Position numbers and translations under genes: made by a program. From positions 9,204,497-9,268,496 of the forward strand of contig NC_060955.1 in the NCBI RefSeq assembly GCF_910589235.1: DNA of 64,000 nucleotides, written 5' to 3'. How positions within the stretch are numbered: the first letter of the stretch is position 1; every line of letters starts with the position of its first letter. This stretch comes from Vespa crabro (lineage: Eukaryota; Arthropoda; Insecta; Hymenoptera; Vespidae). A model generated the notes under the pieces. It saw only the letters and a list, made by a program, of their open reading frames with translations, was not told the origin of the DNA and did no database searches. Of this stretch, positions 34,561 through 46,682 are shown piece by piece.

Positions 34561-36951
34561 CCTTTATCCAGTCAACGTGAATCCAATTGACTCACACACT
34601 TTTTAATAGTGTAAATAGTACTTGAGATATTAAGAATTTCTTTCATGTATCTTTTAATGTATCAACATATTATGATCTTGTAAGTAGAAATGTTCAAACT
34701 TTTTCGGAAACAAGAAAAAATCGACTCTATGAGCTATTTTTCCAGAAATTTCAATAAATTTCCATAAATTTGATAGATTCTCGATGTGTGTTAGAATTAA
34801 TGACAAAAGATAATGAAAAGCAGGATTATTCCATAAAAATGAGATCACGTAGTCAGCAGGGATAAATGTCAACGAAATATATAAAAGTAAATTTTAATGA
34901 ATTGAAAATTGGAAGCTTTTTGACTCTGAAACAATTTAGAGTTAATAATTTCTTTAAATAATAAAAATAACGATGGTTAATAAAAGAAGATTAAATAATA
35001 AAGAAGTAGAAAACATTTTAGATAATTTATCGCATATTGATACAAAAGTAGATGATGTTAATTATTCAGATCTTCAATCTACTTTTGAAGCAAACAACAA
35101 ATTGTTGGTGAGTGAGGAAGATGATATTCAAGTTATTAATGACAACATTCAACTTGGAAATGGAAATACTTTGCTGATAATCAGACACATTATATCACTA
35201 CCATCTTTGAAAAGACGGAACGAAATGATCTAATATTCTGCATTCTATTAGCCATACAAGAGCTCATAATATAATAAGAATTCAACTACATAAGGTACGT
35301 ATATCAGGAGAAAAATGTTTGGAAAATCTATTTAGAGCATTTTATTGTATTTATGTATTACATCTAACATAATAGAAAATATTATAAAATTTACAATTGC
35401 GAAAGGGTTTCAAATTGTATCTACCAAAAAATGAAAATACACAAATAAAATAGAAATGTATATATCATTTGCTTTTTTGTTCACTGATGGGCATAGGAAA
35501 ATAAATAATAAAATTTATGATGTTTTGTGAAGCACAATTTATGGTCCATCAAACTTTCGAGCTAGAGCCAATTTGAATAGATCCAAGATTCTTTTACATT
35601 CTATAAGATTTAATAACAAGAACACTCAACGGCGAGAAAAGGATAAATTTGTGATAGCAATACGTGATATATGGGAACAAGTAAATACAAACTTGAAAAA
35701 ATATTATATGTCTGAGAAATATATTACTGTTGATGAACAACTTGTATCTTATTGAGGCCAGTGCTATTTCCAACAGTACATGCCACCTAAACCAGATAAA
35801 TATGGAATAAAAATTTGCTATTCTAAGATTTTACCCTTTAAACAGATTTTCATACTGTCGGGAAAAGAGAAATAAAATTACTTTAGAAAAGAAAAGTTGT
35901 CGAGTCGCTTACGGATTTTTATTACAGAAGTAGTAGAAATATAACGATAGATAATTACTGATTTTATTGATAGATTGATATTACTGATGTAACATTGACA
36001 AACAATTTGCTCGCAAATGGATTTACTCATCATAAGCACTATAAACAAAAAGAAAATATCCATACCAAAAGAATTTCAATCACGTAAAGATCGCAAGAAA
36101 GAATCTTCAATTTTTGGATTTTTGAAGCATTTCACATTCGTGTTTTATGCCCCTAAAATACGAAAGAGTGTAATCGTTCTATCTATAATGCATCACACAA
36201 GTAAAATTAACTTTATAAAAATTAATCGAGTAATAATATTGAACCATAACAAGAAAAAGGGTGCGAAGGATACTCTTGATCAATGTTTCATGAATGTATC
36301 TACAAAAGATACAGAGTACAAAAACTAAAAGTACAAACTGTTTGCCATTTATTTATTTTATGAATATATTGAATATAGTTGGTATAGCAGCATATTTTTG
36401 AATGAATTCGAATCCCATAGGAAATATTTAAAAACATAAAAAAGGTGTATGTTTCTTGTAAACGCAGCAGAAGAGCTTGTAACATTATAAATGCAAAGAA
36501 GAAAACACTGTAAGCTAACTAGAGATACAAAAATTACAATGATTACAAAAATTACAGAAAAACAATAAAGTATTTAAAACAAAACTTTTTCTGCTGAAAA
36601 GAGATGCCACATATGTTCTTCAAAAAACACAAGAATGCAAAGGCAAGTTTGCAATAATTGCAAAAACAACATTTGAACATTGTAAAATAAATAGAACATA
36701 TTTTAAATGTTCAGAAAATAATAAAAATTTTTGCTTTATATTTGTATCTAATATCATAATATACTTTATATTACAATTTTATATATAATATTAATGTACA
36801 TATAAATTATTTAATTATAGACTAATAAATAAATTAACAAAAAGTTGTGAGTATTCTTACAAATTTATCCTAAAAATTAAATATATCCTTTATTAAAATC
36901 GCGCGATATATTGCCCGTTTACGTTACATGAATAGACTATTCAGATAAGGG
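34561..36951 (+). mobile_element. Second piggyBac-family element (decayed)
   Basis: Bounded by TTAA at 34557-34560 and 36952-36955. The left end CCTTTATCCAG and the inverted right end CCCTTATCTGA share a short inverted repeat. Inside is a piggyBac transposase remnant of a different subfamily from the 8.2-kb copy. Length about 2.4 kb is normal. Confidence 0.85.
34973..36690 (+). pseudogene. piggyBac transposase pseudogene (PGBD-like)
   Basis: Pieces in order: MVNKRRLNNKEVENILDNLS at 34973; AIRDIWEQVNTNLKKYYMSE and YITVDEQLVSY near 35660-35755, followed after a stop by QCYFQQYMPPKPDKYGIKIC, the conserved first-Asp region of the catalytic core; INKKKISIPKEFQSRKDRK, SSIFGFLKHFTFVFYAPKIR and VIVLSIMHHTS at 36050-36200; and a cysteine-rich end RCHICSSKNT...VCNNCKNNI near 36602-36675. 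Several stops and frameshifts (35755, 35870-36020, after 36330) separate them. Not active. Confidence 0.85.
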
Positions 36952-36955
36952 TTAA

Positions 36956-38408
36956 ATCCTTCATTATTGTTATTTTCAATTATTATACATTTTGTCAAGT
37001 TATAGAAAATTTGATATGTAGACATAAATTTTAGAATGTGATATTTTATTATGTTTAGATAAGACCTTAACTCTGAATACATTAGAAATCGCGCAACGAG
37101 CGAATTCCTTCAAAAATTAGAGCATTATTAAAATTCAAAAGTGCGACCTGACATTTTGTAGATGATTTAATAAAATTCGTTACATATAATATACAGCACG
37201 TCAGGAGATTTCTGCTGAACTTTATGGGCATATTCCTATGATTAAAATAATGAAAAAAGTTTAGATAAACACCGATCTGCAAATACTTTATTCTCGAATT
37301 ACAGCTGTTTTCGAGTAATAAATGTTAATGTATACTCAAATATCAGAGAATGTAAATGAACTTTTACAAAGAATCATGCATGCGTTAAAAGAACAACACA
37401 AGAATGTTGGAAAATGCATTTTCATCTGTAACTCATCTTGCTGAAATGACCATTGATACTGCTGAAGGACAATTTGAAAAGTTGATGAAAAAATTTATTT
37501 TGAGGATGTAAGTAATTAATGTATAAAATAATATTATTTTTTTCATTAAATTATTTTGACAATCAGGAAATATCAAAATAGTTAATTATAACTATAGACA
37601 TCAGTGATTGACTTAGGCGTAACTGTATCCAGTTTTTTTTATATTATTGTTTTTATTGAAAATACCATTTATTTACTCTAATAACTTGTTATTAATTGAA
37701 TTTTTTACATGAATTTATACAGAATTAAATACTTTATAAATTTTTTTCCATTTTTTTGTTTTACTTTTTGTCATTATTTCACAACTATGTGAAAAATTAC
37801 ATTTTGTAAACATTTTCCACCATATTTCATAAGAATTTCTCAAGAAGTATTCAGTGTGTAACATTGAGATTAATTTTTTTTTTTAATTCTTCATTTTTCA
37901 AAATTACATTTAAAATCTCAAATTCAGATTCAGTCGTTCACGAACTGTTTTCGTATAAACACATACAGACAACTGATCTATCATTGCTGAATCCTATGTA
38001 ATGAAGTGAATAAGCATATGATTGTTAACAAACATCTACAGATTCAGTTAACTGCTTCCGTTTTTAAATCCTAAAATGCTTATTAAGATTAACAATAGAA
38101 ACTATGGCTCATTGATATTAGATAGCTCTGAATCATAAAGAAAGTATAAGTTACATGAATTCTTATACCAAAACGAAAATGGGTGAAATAAACTGGAAGT
38201 AAACTAAACCTGCAGAAAAAATAAGATTAATTAATATCTTGCCAACCAAAGATAATAACAATACAGATGGAAAAACAAAATGGTTAATAGATTCTACTCT
38301 CATACCAAACACTCCATACCATAGCAAACAGATACAAAATATTAAAGCATATCGATGAATCTTCCGCGTTAAGGCTATTCATTATCCCTGGTTTTATAAT
38401 AATTTATA
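36956..38408. other. No gene or named element recognised
   Basis: AT-rich sequence between the piggyBac and a fold-back repeat. Short open frames only; I see no domain in them. Confidence 0.55.
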
Positions 38409-38693
38409 CCATCAATGAGAACAGGCATAATTCTTAACCGATTTTGATGAACAAAGTCTCATTTTAAAGACAAAAATTCAATCTAATATTTATTTTTCAC
38501 GAATTTTTGAAGAAGCTTTTTATTTGTGAATAAACTATTTTCGAAAAAATACCATTTTTAACATGATTTTTTTCAAAGAAGATAAAGCTTTTTCAAATAT
38601 TCGACAAAATATGTTCTAGATTAAATCTTCGTCTTTAAAATGAATCTTTGTTCATCAAAATCGGTCAAACATTACGTTTGTTCTCATTGATGG
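38409..38693. mobile_element. Fold-back element, 285 bp
   Basis: The left end CCATCAATGAGAACAGGCAT is mirrored by the right end, whose reverse complement reads CCATCAATGAGAACAAACGT. Both continue through ACCGATTTTGATGAACAAAG and CATTTTAAAGAC. The arms take up nearly the whole element, so it can form a hairpin. No coding sequence; MITE-like. Confidence 0.85.
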
Positions 38694-38898
38694 CCTAAAT
38701 GTACTAGATGGCCTAAAAATATTGTTGATATTTTTTGCAAAGAGAAAGTTTAGTACTATGGCGCCCTCGAAATTTGCAGCAAGAGGAAAGCTCGAATACA
38801 CACTACTTATTTTCATATACAAGCTTGAATAGTGTATATTTTATGTCCGTAAAATAACGATTGTCTGCTTAATTGTGTGCGTAAATAACTGATGCAGA

Positions 38899-39245
38899 TT
38901 TTTTGAGCATTTCCAAACACAAAGAAGTACGTTTCACAATGCTCGCACGGAGAAACTATGGTAACTCACTCGCTCATTTCAATGAGTTTTGGACAGATGA
39001 TTCTATGACAAAAATAAGGAAATCGTTTATGTCAATAAATCTGAGTTTCTAAAATATTGTTATATTTTGAAAAAAAATTTATAGTTCTTTTCAGTTTTAT
39101 AGACTAAAAGATAGGGATCTTATAAGCAATGTATAGCACATTGGCAAGCATCTAGATTCCTCATTCAGGAATCTTGGATTCGAGGCTAAATGATATTCTG
39201 ATGATTTTCTTTTTTATTGTATCGATTTAAACGAAAAGAATGAAT
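38899..39245. repeat. Dispersed repeat, copy 1 (mariner-associated)
   Basis: Closely resembles 56353-56705 in the same orientation: shared GCATTTCCA/ACATTTCCA, CGTTTCAC(A/G)ATGCTC, CTCATTTCAATGAG-like, TATAAGCAATGTAT and GATTTTCTTTTTTATTGTATCGATTT-type blocks. In the second copy the left part encodes the minus-strand N terminus of a mariner transposase. Contains a weak tRNA-like patch near 39125-39185. Confidence 0.75.
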
Positions 39246-39253
39246 TTATTTAT

Positions 39254-40210
39254 TGTTGATGCACACATGCGTCTCTCAATTGTTCATAATACTTTCTCCT
39301 AAGGATCATATATCACTATGAAAAATATTTACCCTTGAGAACTTATTGGATATTCACTAAGAAAGAGCGTAAATAAAAAACACGTGACCACTTTTGTCTG
39401 AGCTTAGAAATTTTTTAATCGAATACCTAGTTTTCAATAATGTATCTAGTCGGGCAATAAATAGAGAAAGTAGACGCTTAGACGTGACGAGACAAGAGTT
39501 GTCTAGCGTCTAGCCTTGAAATATCCACTGATATTCTCTAGTCTACATGATCATCAGAACGAAGGGCCACACATGGAATTGTTTAAACATTCCAACTATC
39601 CTGACCCGTCCCCGATCAATAGACATCTTTATTTCCCTTTCCATGTTCAGATCATATTTCAACTTCGCCCTTTTTATTTCCTTTCCTAATTTCACTACAG
39701 TCTTTGCGGATAGTTCGATTAACGTCAAAAAATCAGTTAAGTTACATCTTTCAGATTTACAATATCCAGACTCTCGAGTCTTATTAAACATTACTGGCTA
39801 TCACTCCTTCAGAAATAGTTAGCATAACTAACTACACATTATTACGTAAGAACATCAATACTTGTATTATACTTCAATAAATATACTATTGAAACAACAA
39901 ATATACTTGTATCATACTTCAACAAATAACTTACATGTGCGCTATATTCAACATCACGAGCCACACGAGATCTTTCAAAAGAATTCGCGTTCTCCCATTA
40001 ATTTTCAAGAACATAACAAGAGGTATTTTGCTGACGGCCTTCAACGGTATCCTAGCCTTGTGTCACTGCCCTTATTCATCGCGACCAGTGGGTCTATAAC
40101 TTTGACAAGGAGAGACAGGGGAAATTCTCCGTGCAAATCAATTATCATAGCTGGTCCAGTGCAAGATATATTTATGAAAACGCTCTCGTAGTTGCGCCCC
40201 TCCCGATGCA
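39254..40210 (+). repeat. TG...CA dispersed repeat, copy 1 (probable solo LTR)
   Basis: Begins TGTTGATGCACACATGCGTC and ends CTCGTAGTTGCG...GATGCA. The same sequence occurs inverted at 52732-53787 and in part at 43540-44690, the latter next to a copia integrase remnant. About 1 kb, TG...CA ends, no coding sequence, and the copia neighbour at copy 3 together suggest an LTR. I see no clear 5-bp target duplication. Confidence 0.6.
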
Positions 40211-40517
40211 ACAGATATGGAGCTATGGAATCCAACTTTGGAGAATGGCTGCCAAATCACACATTCAAAAAATAGAAAATTTACAATAAAAAATTCTTCG
40301 TACAATCTTGAATGCACCCTGGTACGTTAGAAACGTTGATATTCGTAAAACATTAAACGCCCGTTCAATGCAAGAAGAAATAATACAATTTTCCAACTTA
40401 CACAAGATTAGAATCGAAATCTATATGAATCCATCTGCAATAAATTTTTATGAAGAAATACTTAGAAGATTAAAGCGAAAACATCCATTGATTTTATTAA
40501 CTTTACGAACTATATAA
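40205..40517 (+). pseudogene. Jockey-like LINE ORF2 C-terminal fragment
   Basis: Reads SYGIQLWRMAAKSHIQKIEN, then after a stop ILRTILNAPWYVRNVDIRKT, LNARSMQEEIIQFSNLHKIR and EEILRRLKRKHPL. The pattern (LWG..A, IQ..QNK.LR.I..APWY, then RRLKR.HP) is the well-known C terminus after the reverse transcriptase of jockey-clade LINEs. 5' truncated, directly against the end of the putative LTR. Confidence 0.85.
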
Positions 40518-41780
40518 TCCAATAAAGAATTTATAAATAACCTATATATATCATGTAGATATCTTATGCATTCTATAGTGCTTGCCGTTAAATGTAATAG
40601 AAGACAAATGCTGATGTTTATAATATAATTATTTATAAATATATGTATAAATAGAAACAAATAATAAAGTAGAACATATAAAAAAAGGGAAGAAATGTAG
40701 ATTAAGTAATTATATTCGCGTAAAATGCGCTACCACATTGTTTTACTTTTGAGACTAAAAAAGAAAAAAATTCTTTATAACTCGAAAACAGAGTGTTACC
40801 AAATTTATGCTTATATGAATTCTTTCTTCATTATTTTAATCATATAACTATTCCACCTGTAGAATATATCATGAACCTCCTCAAACATCCTGTATATAAA
40901 CAGGGTATTCTCATTTTTCTCGCATAACAATGTCAATATATTCCTGGAATAAAAATAAGAGAAAAATATTATATAAATACAATATCAAAAATGCTTTGTT
41001 AAAATATTATATCAAAAATACGAAATAATAATGGAATATTTACAATACACTACTATGTTTACAATATACAAGAACAAAGCCTATGTTTAAATAATTTTTT
41101 TCTCTTATTTTTACTCGTAGGATATACTAGCATCACTATTTAAAAAAAGGCATGGTATATAAACATATACCATATGCCTCTGTTTTAAATTTGACATAAA
41201 ATATATACATATACATGTATTACATATATATGTGGTCAAACGTTAAGATTTATTAACATGACAGAAAAATTGCAAAAATGAATACAAAGGTAGCGACGAA
41301 AAAACTGTTCTTAGCTTACTGCTTACACCTTTAAATCTTTTCACGAACAATTTTGTATTGATCGCTATACTCATGTTCTTTTGTTCTTTCTTTCTAATAA
41401 CAGAATAAAAATCTCACTTTCGCCCGCATGCATACCTACATACTGATACTGAAACAAAGCTTAGCGAAATTCTTGATCGAATTATTACGCGATGATGCAA
41501 CGAGGAATGACGCACATACAAACACAGATTCGCTCATATTTCGCATATAAATTGCTAAGAAATTTTTCGATACCACATATATGTAGTACATACACATAAC
41601 TTTGACAGATTTCTCTAAGACAATACAAAATTACATTCTTTTTATTCAAAGCTTTACTTTAAAAGCATTTTTAATCAAAACATTTTTATCAATCGAACAA
41701 CTTTTAAATTGGTAAGATTGCAATTGGTCGCACGTTAGACATATATATATTTGTTCTTAAATGTACGTACTGCAGGATAA
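40518..41780. other. No gene recognised
   Basis: AT-rich DNA between a LINE 3' end and a copia remnant, with several ATATACAT-rich patches. May hold decayed copia sequence but nothing I can translate with confidence. Confidence 0.5.
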
Positions 41781-41840
41781 GTACATGGAACAACTATAGC
41801 GTTATAGAAAGCATTGGCAAAGAAAATTTTTTGCAAATGT

Positions 41841-42700
41841 CTAGTTAATAGAATAGTTATAGATAATTCTGCTATCGTGCGGATTTCTCTCTGAAGTGTA
41901 TGGAGCAATGCACTTATGAATTATTTCTTCACGATCAAGAAAGTCTTTCAAACTGTTGTTTACATATTCACAACCATTATCAATGTGCAAAATATAAGCA
42001 TTATGTATGCATTTATTCTTAATTATGGTGTCATATTTCTCAAAACTATCAAAGACCACTTTTATTTCTTATAATATAGACATATCTATGACTATATGCA
42101 GCATTTTTAAATAACACAAAGTATCTCACGTCTAGCACTAATACATTGGTTCGCAAATATTATGTATATTAAGTCATCTAGCAGCTGCCTGCTATTTGAT
42201 TTATGGGAATGTAACCGTGTTTGTTTATTTGCCTCATATTTGAAATTATTAATATCAGAAATGTTTTGCAATTACATATAATTAAATGCTTGCAAACGCT
42301 ATTTTTACATATATTTTGTATTTCTTTAGATATTATAGTTGCTTTTCATTCTAAGTTTTTATAAATCATTATTCTTTAAAGTAACACGTACAGTTTTTTT
42401 TTTGTAAATTAACGGATCAGTGACCTTAACAATTTTATAATCTTTTCTTATTATTACTTTTTTAAAGAATAGATTTCTTCTCAACTTTGGTACCTACAGT
42501 ACTTCATATAGAATACTAATCTCTAGATTCCTTTCCAAGCACTTCAATAGTTTGTTGATTTCTTAACTTCAATAAATTTCCACTATTTTATATTTCTATT
42601 AACGAAACTCCTGGAAAATGCTGTGTCTATATTTCCGTCTATGCTGTGTCCAAGATCCACTTTTATTTTTCTGTGTCATCATGTACATTAAATACCAACA
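41841..42700 (-). pseudogene. Ty1/copia retrotransposon remnant (protease and integrase)
   Basis: On the minus strand: a protease-like KWILDTA near 42655, then NKQTRLHSHKSNSRQLLDDL near 42230, YIIRNKS-like sequence, and VFDSFEKYDTIIKNKC, HIDNGCEYVNNSLKDFLDRE, EIIHKCIAPYTSERNPHDSR at 42059-41870. The DNG-EY-N and Y(T)(S/P)(E/Q)(R/Q)N motifs are the copia integrase core with its second Asp; the Glu region is altered. Frameshifts and stops separate the parts. No reverse transcriptase identified downstream. Confidence 0.75.
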
Positions 42701-42923
42701 TGCTATCTTCTTTGTAACAGTAATTTTTTGTAGAAGTATGAGGTAGCATTTATTTTTGTATGTAAATTTTTAATAAAAATCCTTTATTATCTGGCGATCT
42801 CAATAAATACCCAATAGTTACATTTATCGAATGAATAACACGAACAATCGAATTTATTAGTAAAAATAGGTTTCAAGATTCTAAATAGATAAAGCAAGAT
42901 CATGTAATAGAAAGCTGAATACG

Positions 42924-42961
42924 TATTTAGTAACTATATTTATTAGTATAGTTACTAAATA
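42924..42961. repeat. Perfect palindrome, 15-bp arms
   Basis: TATTTAGTAACTATA at 42924-42938 and its exact reverse complement at 42947-42961 with an 8-bp loop, within the copia-remnant area. Confidence 0.9.
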
Positions 42962-43539
42962 TTATTAGTAATTATATTTAAATCAATTCTCTTCGACATT
43001 GATTCTCTTAATCATATTTACATTATAGTAATTATAATGATTATGTAGTGATTACAAAGCATTATAGTTATTATGATATTATTACAAAACTATAACTGCG
43101 GACAAAAGCATAGATTGTATTAGGGCTTTTCCGATCATTAATATCCATTATTATTAATAAAACGAAATGAAAAAATCACTGTGCAGATATTATGTGAAGG
43201 GAGCTTTTCTTTACTGTTCATCGTGAGAAAGACATGCACAACAATTTAATCAATTCGTGGCACCTAAAAGTTTAGTAGAGGGCGTTGCTATGAAATGAGC
43301 TCGGACTTCGCTTCCGTGACTGATCATATGATTTTGCCAATACTCAATCTTGTCGTCAAGTTGAGATTGTAGGAAATTTCCTCAACTCGTAATGATAGCG
43401 AAGCAACAGCGGTGTATTTTTAACTGAACTGAATGAATTTCTGTGATCAATTCCTGATGATAAGGCAGGATACCATTGGATATAAAGAGATGAAAAATGT
43501 AGATTTAACAAAACGAAATACTAAATTGCGATCTTGTCG

Positions 43540-43980
43540 CGACAATTATTGCGTTGTACGTTCGCAACTACGAAAGCACGTTATGCATTTCTCGTATCGT
43601 GGTCAGCGATGACAGTCGATTTGCACGAAGGATACTCCCATCTTTTCCTAGAGTTATCAATCCACTGGTCGCGATGAATAAGAACGGAGGAACTAGGCTC
43701 GGAAACCGTTGAAGTTTCAACAAAATACTGCTCGCCGCGTTCTCGCAAATTAATGGGAGAATGCGATTTCTTTGAAGGATCTTTTAGAGTTCGTGAAATC
43801 GATGCGCAATAAAGAATGCTTCACGAATTGAAATTATAACAATGTATTTCAAGGAAATGAGATACAGTTGTCCTGACATGCTTGTTTCGTTATAAGTATT
43901 TTCATATTGCTCATATATCTTATTGTAGATTGCCTCAAGTTCTGATGTTTCCTGATTGTTGTATATAATTAACGAAGACA
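43540..43980 (-). repeat. TG...CA repeat, copy 3a (partial, inverted)
   Basis: TTCGCAACTACGAAAG, the block GTTCTCGCAAATTAATGGGA, and TTCACGAATTGAAATTATAA match copy 2 (52740-53050). This is where the 5' LTR of the minus-strand copia remnant at 41.8-42.7 kb would be expected, which is the main support for calling the family an LTR. Confidence 0.65.
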
Positions 43981-44389
43981 TCAATTTCTTATCTTATTTG
44001 TTATCTTCCCTCTATGATACAAATTTTGTTTTATTTGAATGTCGTAATGTATTATATCATTTAATCTTGCATGTATTTCTTGTAGAGTTTCTATTTATAG
44101 TTTCTACTTTTTAAGCAGTTATCACAGAAATGAAGCAGTTATGCTTCACACCATTTTATTTCACTTGATAGTTTTTAGAAACTATCAAGTTTTCAGTTAT
44201 ATAAAAAAAGATCTTTGAAAGAATATTCACATATTGTTGATTCTGTCGTAGCCTTCTTTTTTATCTTGTTTCTTGTCTTGTGGCTTTTCTAAATTTATCT
44301 TTGCCTATTAATTATTTATTGAAGTTAATTTATTTATTTATTTAATTTGATATTGCTTTTCTAGGCAATTTTTATTTAAACTGCTCCCT

Positions 44390-44695
44390 TTCCATTTCTC
44401 TTTCCTAATTTATTATTACCTTTGCGAATAATTCGTTGTATCAATAGTTCAAACAATCGTAAAAGTTCAAACGTATCAAATAGTCATATCAAAGCATTCG
44501 CACTGTCCAGTAAGACAAATGTGTCTTACCAATATCACTGGTTATGCCTTAATCGAACGTATTTAGCACAATCTATGTTGATTCAAATCATTCGTACTCA
44601 CCAGTAAGACAACTAAATCGTACCAACATATCTGGGTATGTCTCAATCGGAGGTATCCAGCATAATCTAAATTGTAACAAGTCATTCCATACTAT
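44390..44695 (+). repeat. TG...CA repeat, copy 3b (inverted relative to 3a, internal duplication)
   Basis: Matches the reverse complement of about 53205-53370 (TTTGCGAATAATTCG; CCAGTAAGACAA; TATCCAGCATAATCTAAATT). It contains two tandem units 94 bp apart starting CCAGTAAGACAA at 44507 and 44601; copy 2 has one. Its orientation is opposite to 3a. Confidence 0.65.
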
Positions 44696-44717
44696 AATTA
44701 AGATCTTACAACTTAAG

Positions 44718-45361
44718 ATATTACAACTTTTCTCTCTTTCTTACTCTGACTTGCTCAAGGCTTTAATTGTTATTCTTTACGCTGTGTTACTCTTCTCGTT
44801 ACTCTTCGTTACTTAAGATCTGTTCCACTTAGGACCTTGTCGATATTCCTCACTTTGTCTACTTAAGACCTGATACACTCTGGATCTTCGTCATTATTTC
44901 TCGTTAGGTCTCCTCAAGATCGTTCGTGATACTCCTAGCTTGCTCTACTTAAGATTGTCTCTCCGTTGTTCTTTTTCACGTACACTCCGTAGCTTTTCTC
45001 ATCTCTACTCACATTCGTGTGTACAAATTCGGTAATTCTTATCGCTCCTTATCCTATTCCTTATTTCGTTGCTTATGTTACTCACGTTGCATTTCCATCT
45101 CACTCCCTCTCCTTCTCTCATAAACAACGTACCTCACAAAGGACAGACCATGTTCTGTTCGACTGCCGACCAACTTGTCTCATATACACACGCACACAAT
45201 TAACTAATACTAGAATTTTTCATCTTTTTGTTCGACTTATCTCATGCACGTATACATATAGCTATCTAACTCTAGAAACTTCAATCCCTTGTCTAACTAT
45301 CGATAGGCTTATGTCATACATACACACACACAACTAGTCCTAGAAACTTTCAATACACAAT
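44718..45361 (+). repeat. LINE 3'-tail family, copy A
   Basis: Pyrimidine-rich sequence with recurring ACTTAAGA(T/C)C, then ATAAACAACGT(A/ACCTC)ACAAAGGACAGA and three tandem units of about 62-74 bp, each GTTCGACTGCCGA-like, TCTCATA(T/C)ACACAC and AACTAATACTAGAA-like. Shared with copies B (48845-49385) and C (54783-55240, inverted). 5' ends differ and the 3' ends coincide, as expected for a 5'-truncated LINE or similar retroposon. Confidence 0.7.
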
Positions 45362-45400
45362 ATGTATATTTTTTCTATAAAAAAATAAAGATGCAAAGTA

Positions 45401-46680
45401 TTAGGTTGGTGCGTATGAAGTGTCAGATTTTCTTTAAATGTGAACGTTTGTCTCCCTGTTTTTGTTATGCTTTTGTTTTTGACATAACCTGGTTTATAGT
45501 CGTACTGTCCACTGCTAGTCACATTTTAGCAAAGAAGATTTTCTCAAAAGTGTTCCCTTTTATTATTTGCTTTGAATTTTGCATCGATATGAATTCAACC
45601 GATATTCGTGTAATTTTCTTATATGAGTATAAACTTAGTAATAATACTGCAAAATCTGCACGCAATATAAACCAGGCATTTGGGGAGAATACTGTGAACG
45701 ATCGAAAAGTGCAGCGTTGGTTTGAAAATTTTCGGTCTGGTGATTTTTCCTTGCAAAATGAACCGCGTGGAAGACCCGAAACGTCTATGAAAAATGATGC
45801 TCTCAAAGCATTGGTGGAAACGAATCCAACTGTTTCTTCAAGGGAACTTGCTGCCAGAATGGAAGTTGACCATACAACAATATTGCGACATCTTTCTGAA
45901 ATTGGTAAGGTGAAGAAAATGGATAAGTGGATACCGCACGAACTAACCGAGCGAAATAAGCTAAATCGCTTGAACGTATGCTCATCATTGCTAACCCGAT
46001 TTAATCGAAATCCATTTTTCGATCGGATCATTATTTGTGACGAAAAATGGGTTCTTTATGACAGTAGAAGAAGGTATGCTCGGTGGCTTGATAGGGATGA
46101 GGCTTGTGCTCATACTCCATGGCCATCACTTCATCCACGGAAAATTTTAATCAGTTTGGTGGAATGTGACTGGAGTAATACACTACTCATTCCTTCGAAC
46201 TGGAATGACAATTACAGCCGAAAAGTATAGCCAGTACATTGAAGAAATGCACGAAAAATTGAAAATTATACGCCCATCACTTGTTAATCGGCATGGCCCA
46301 ATACTTCTCCACAACGCTTGGCTGTATACATCGTACAAAACAATTGCAAAATTAAATGAATTAAAATATGAAATTTTGCAGCATCCACCTTATTCACCGG
46401 ATCTTTCGCCAACCGACTTTCATTTATTTAAACATTTAGAACTGTTTTTACGGGCTAAACAGTACGAAAATGAAGACAGTCTGAAAAATGCCATATCAGA
46501 GTTCATTGATTCTAAAGATCAGAATTTCTTCAAGACAGACATCTATGCATTAAAATCTCGTCGGGAAAAGTGTATTGAAGTAAATGGAGCATATTTTGAT
46601 TAAATAAACAGCTTTTGGAAAAAGATATGCAGTTTAATATATTCACTTAAGAATCCGACATTTCATTCGCACCAATCTAA
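45401..46680 (+). mobile_element. mariner element (mellifera/Hsmar1-like)
   Basis: TA at 45399-45400 and 46681-46682 flanks inverted ends TTAGGTTGGTGCGTATGAAG and (inverted right) TTAGATTGGTGCGAATGAAA, matching 26 of 32. Length 1280 bp. Carries one transposase pseudogene on the plus strand. Confidence 0.96.
45589..46603 (+). pseudogene. mariner transposase pseudogene, frameshifted, catalytic Asp lost
   Basis: From ATG 45589: MNSTDIRVIFLYEYKLSNNT with the paired helix-turn-helix DNA-binding domain (NDRKVQRWFENF; SSRELAARMEVDHTTILRHL), the linker WIPHELTE and first catalytic Asp in ICDEKW. A frameshift near 46155, just before what should be TGGTGG (WW), shifts to TGVIHYSFLRTGMTITAEKY. The second Asp site should read HDN but is HN (LLHNAW near 46307-46320). 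The third, YSPDLSPTD, is present, and the end is NGAYFD plus TAA. Order and length match the family (about 340 residues). Inactive. Confidence 0.95.
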
Positions 46681-46682
46681 TA

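Noticed and set aside
39125..39185. Possible tRNA gene
   Set aside because: A-box and B-box resemblance is present, but acceptor and T stems do not pair well and the anticodon loop is not canonical. Kept only as a hint of a tRNA-derived repeat.
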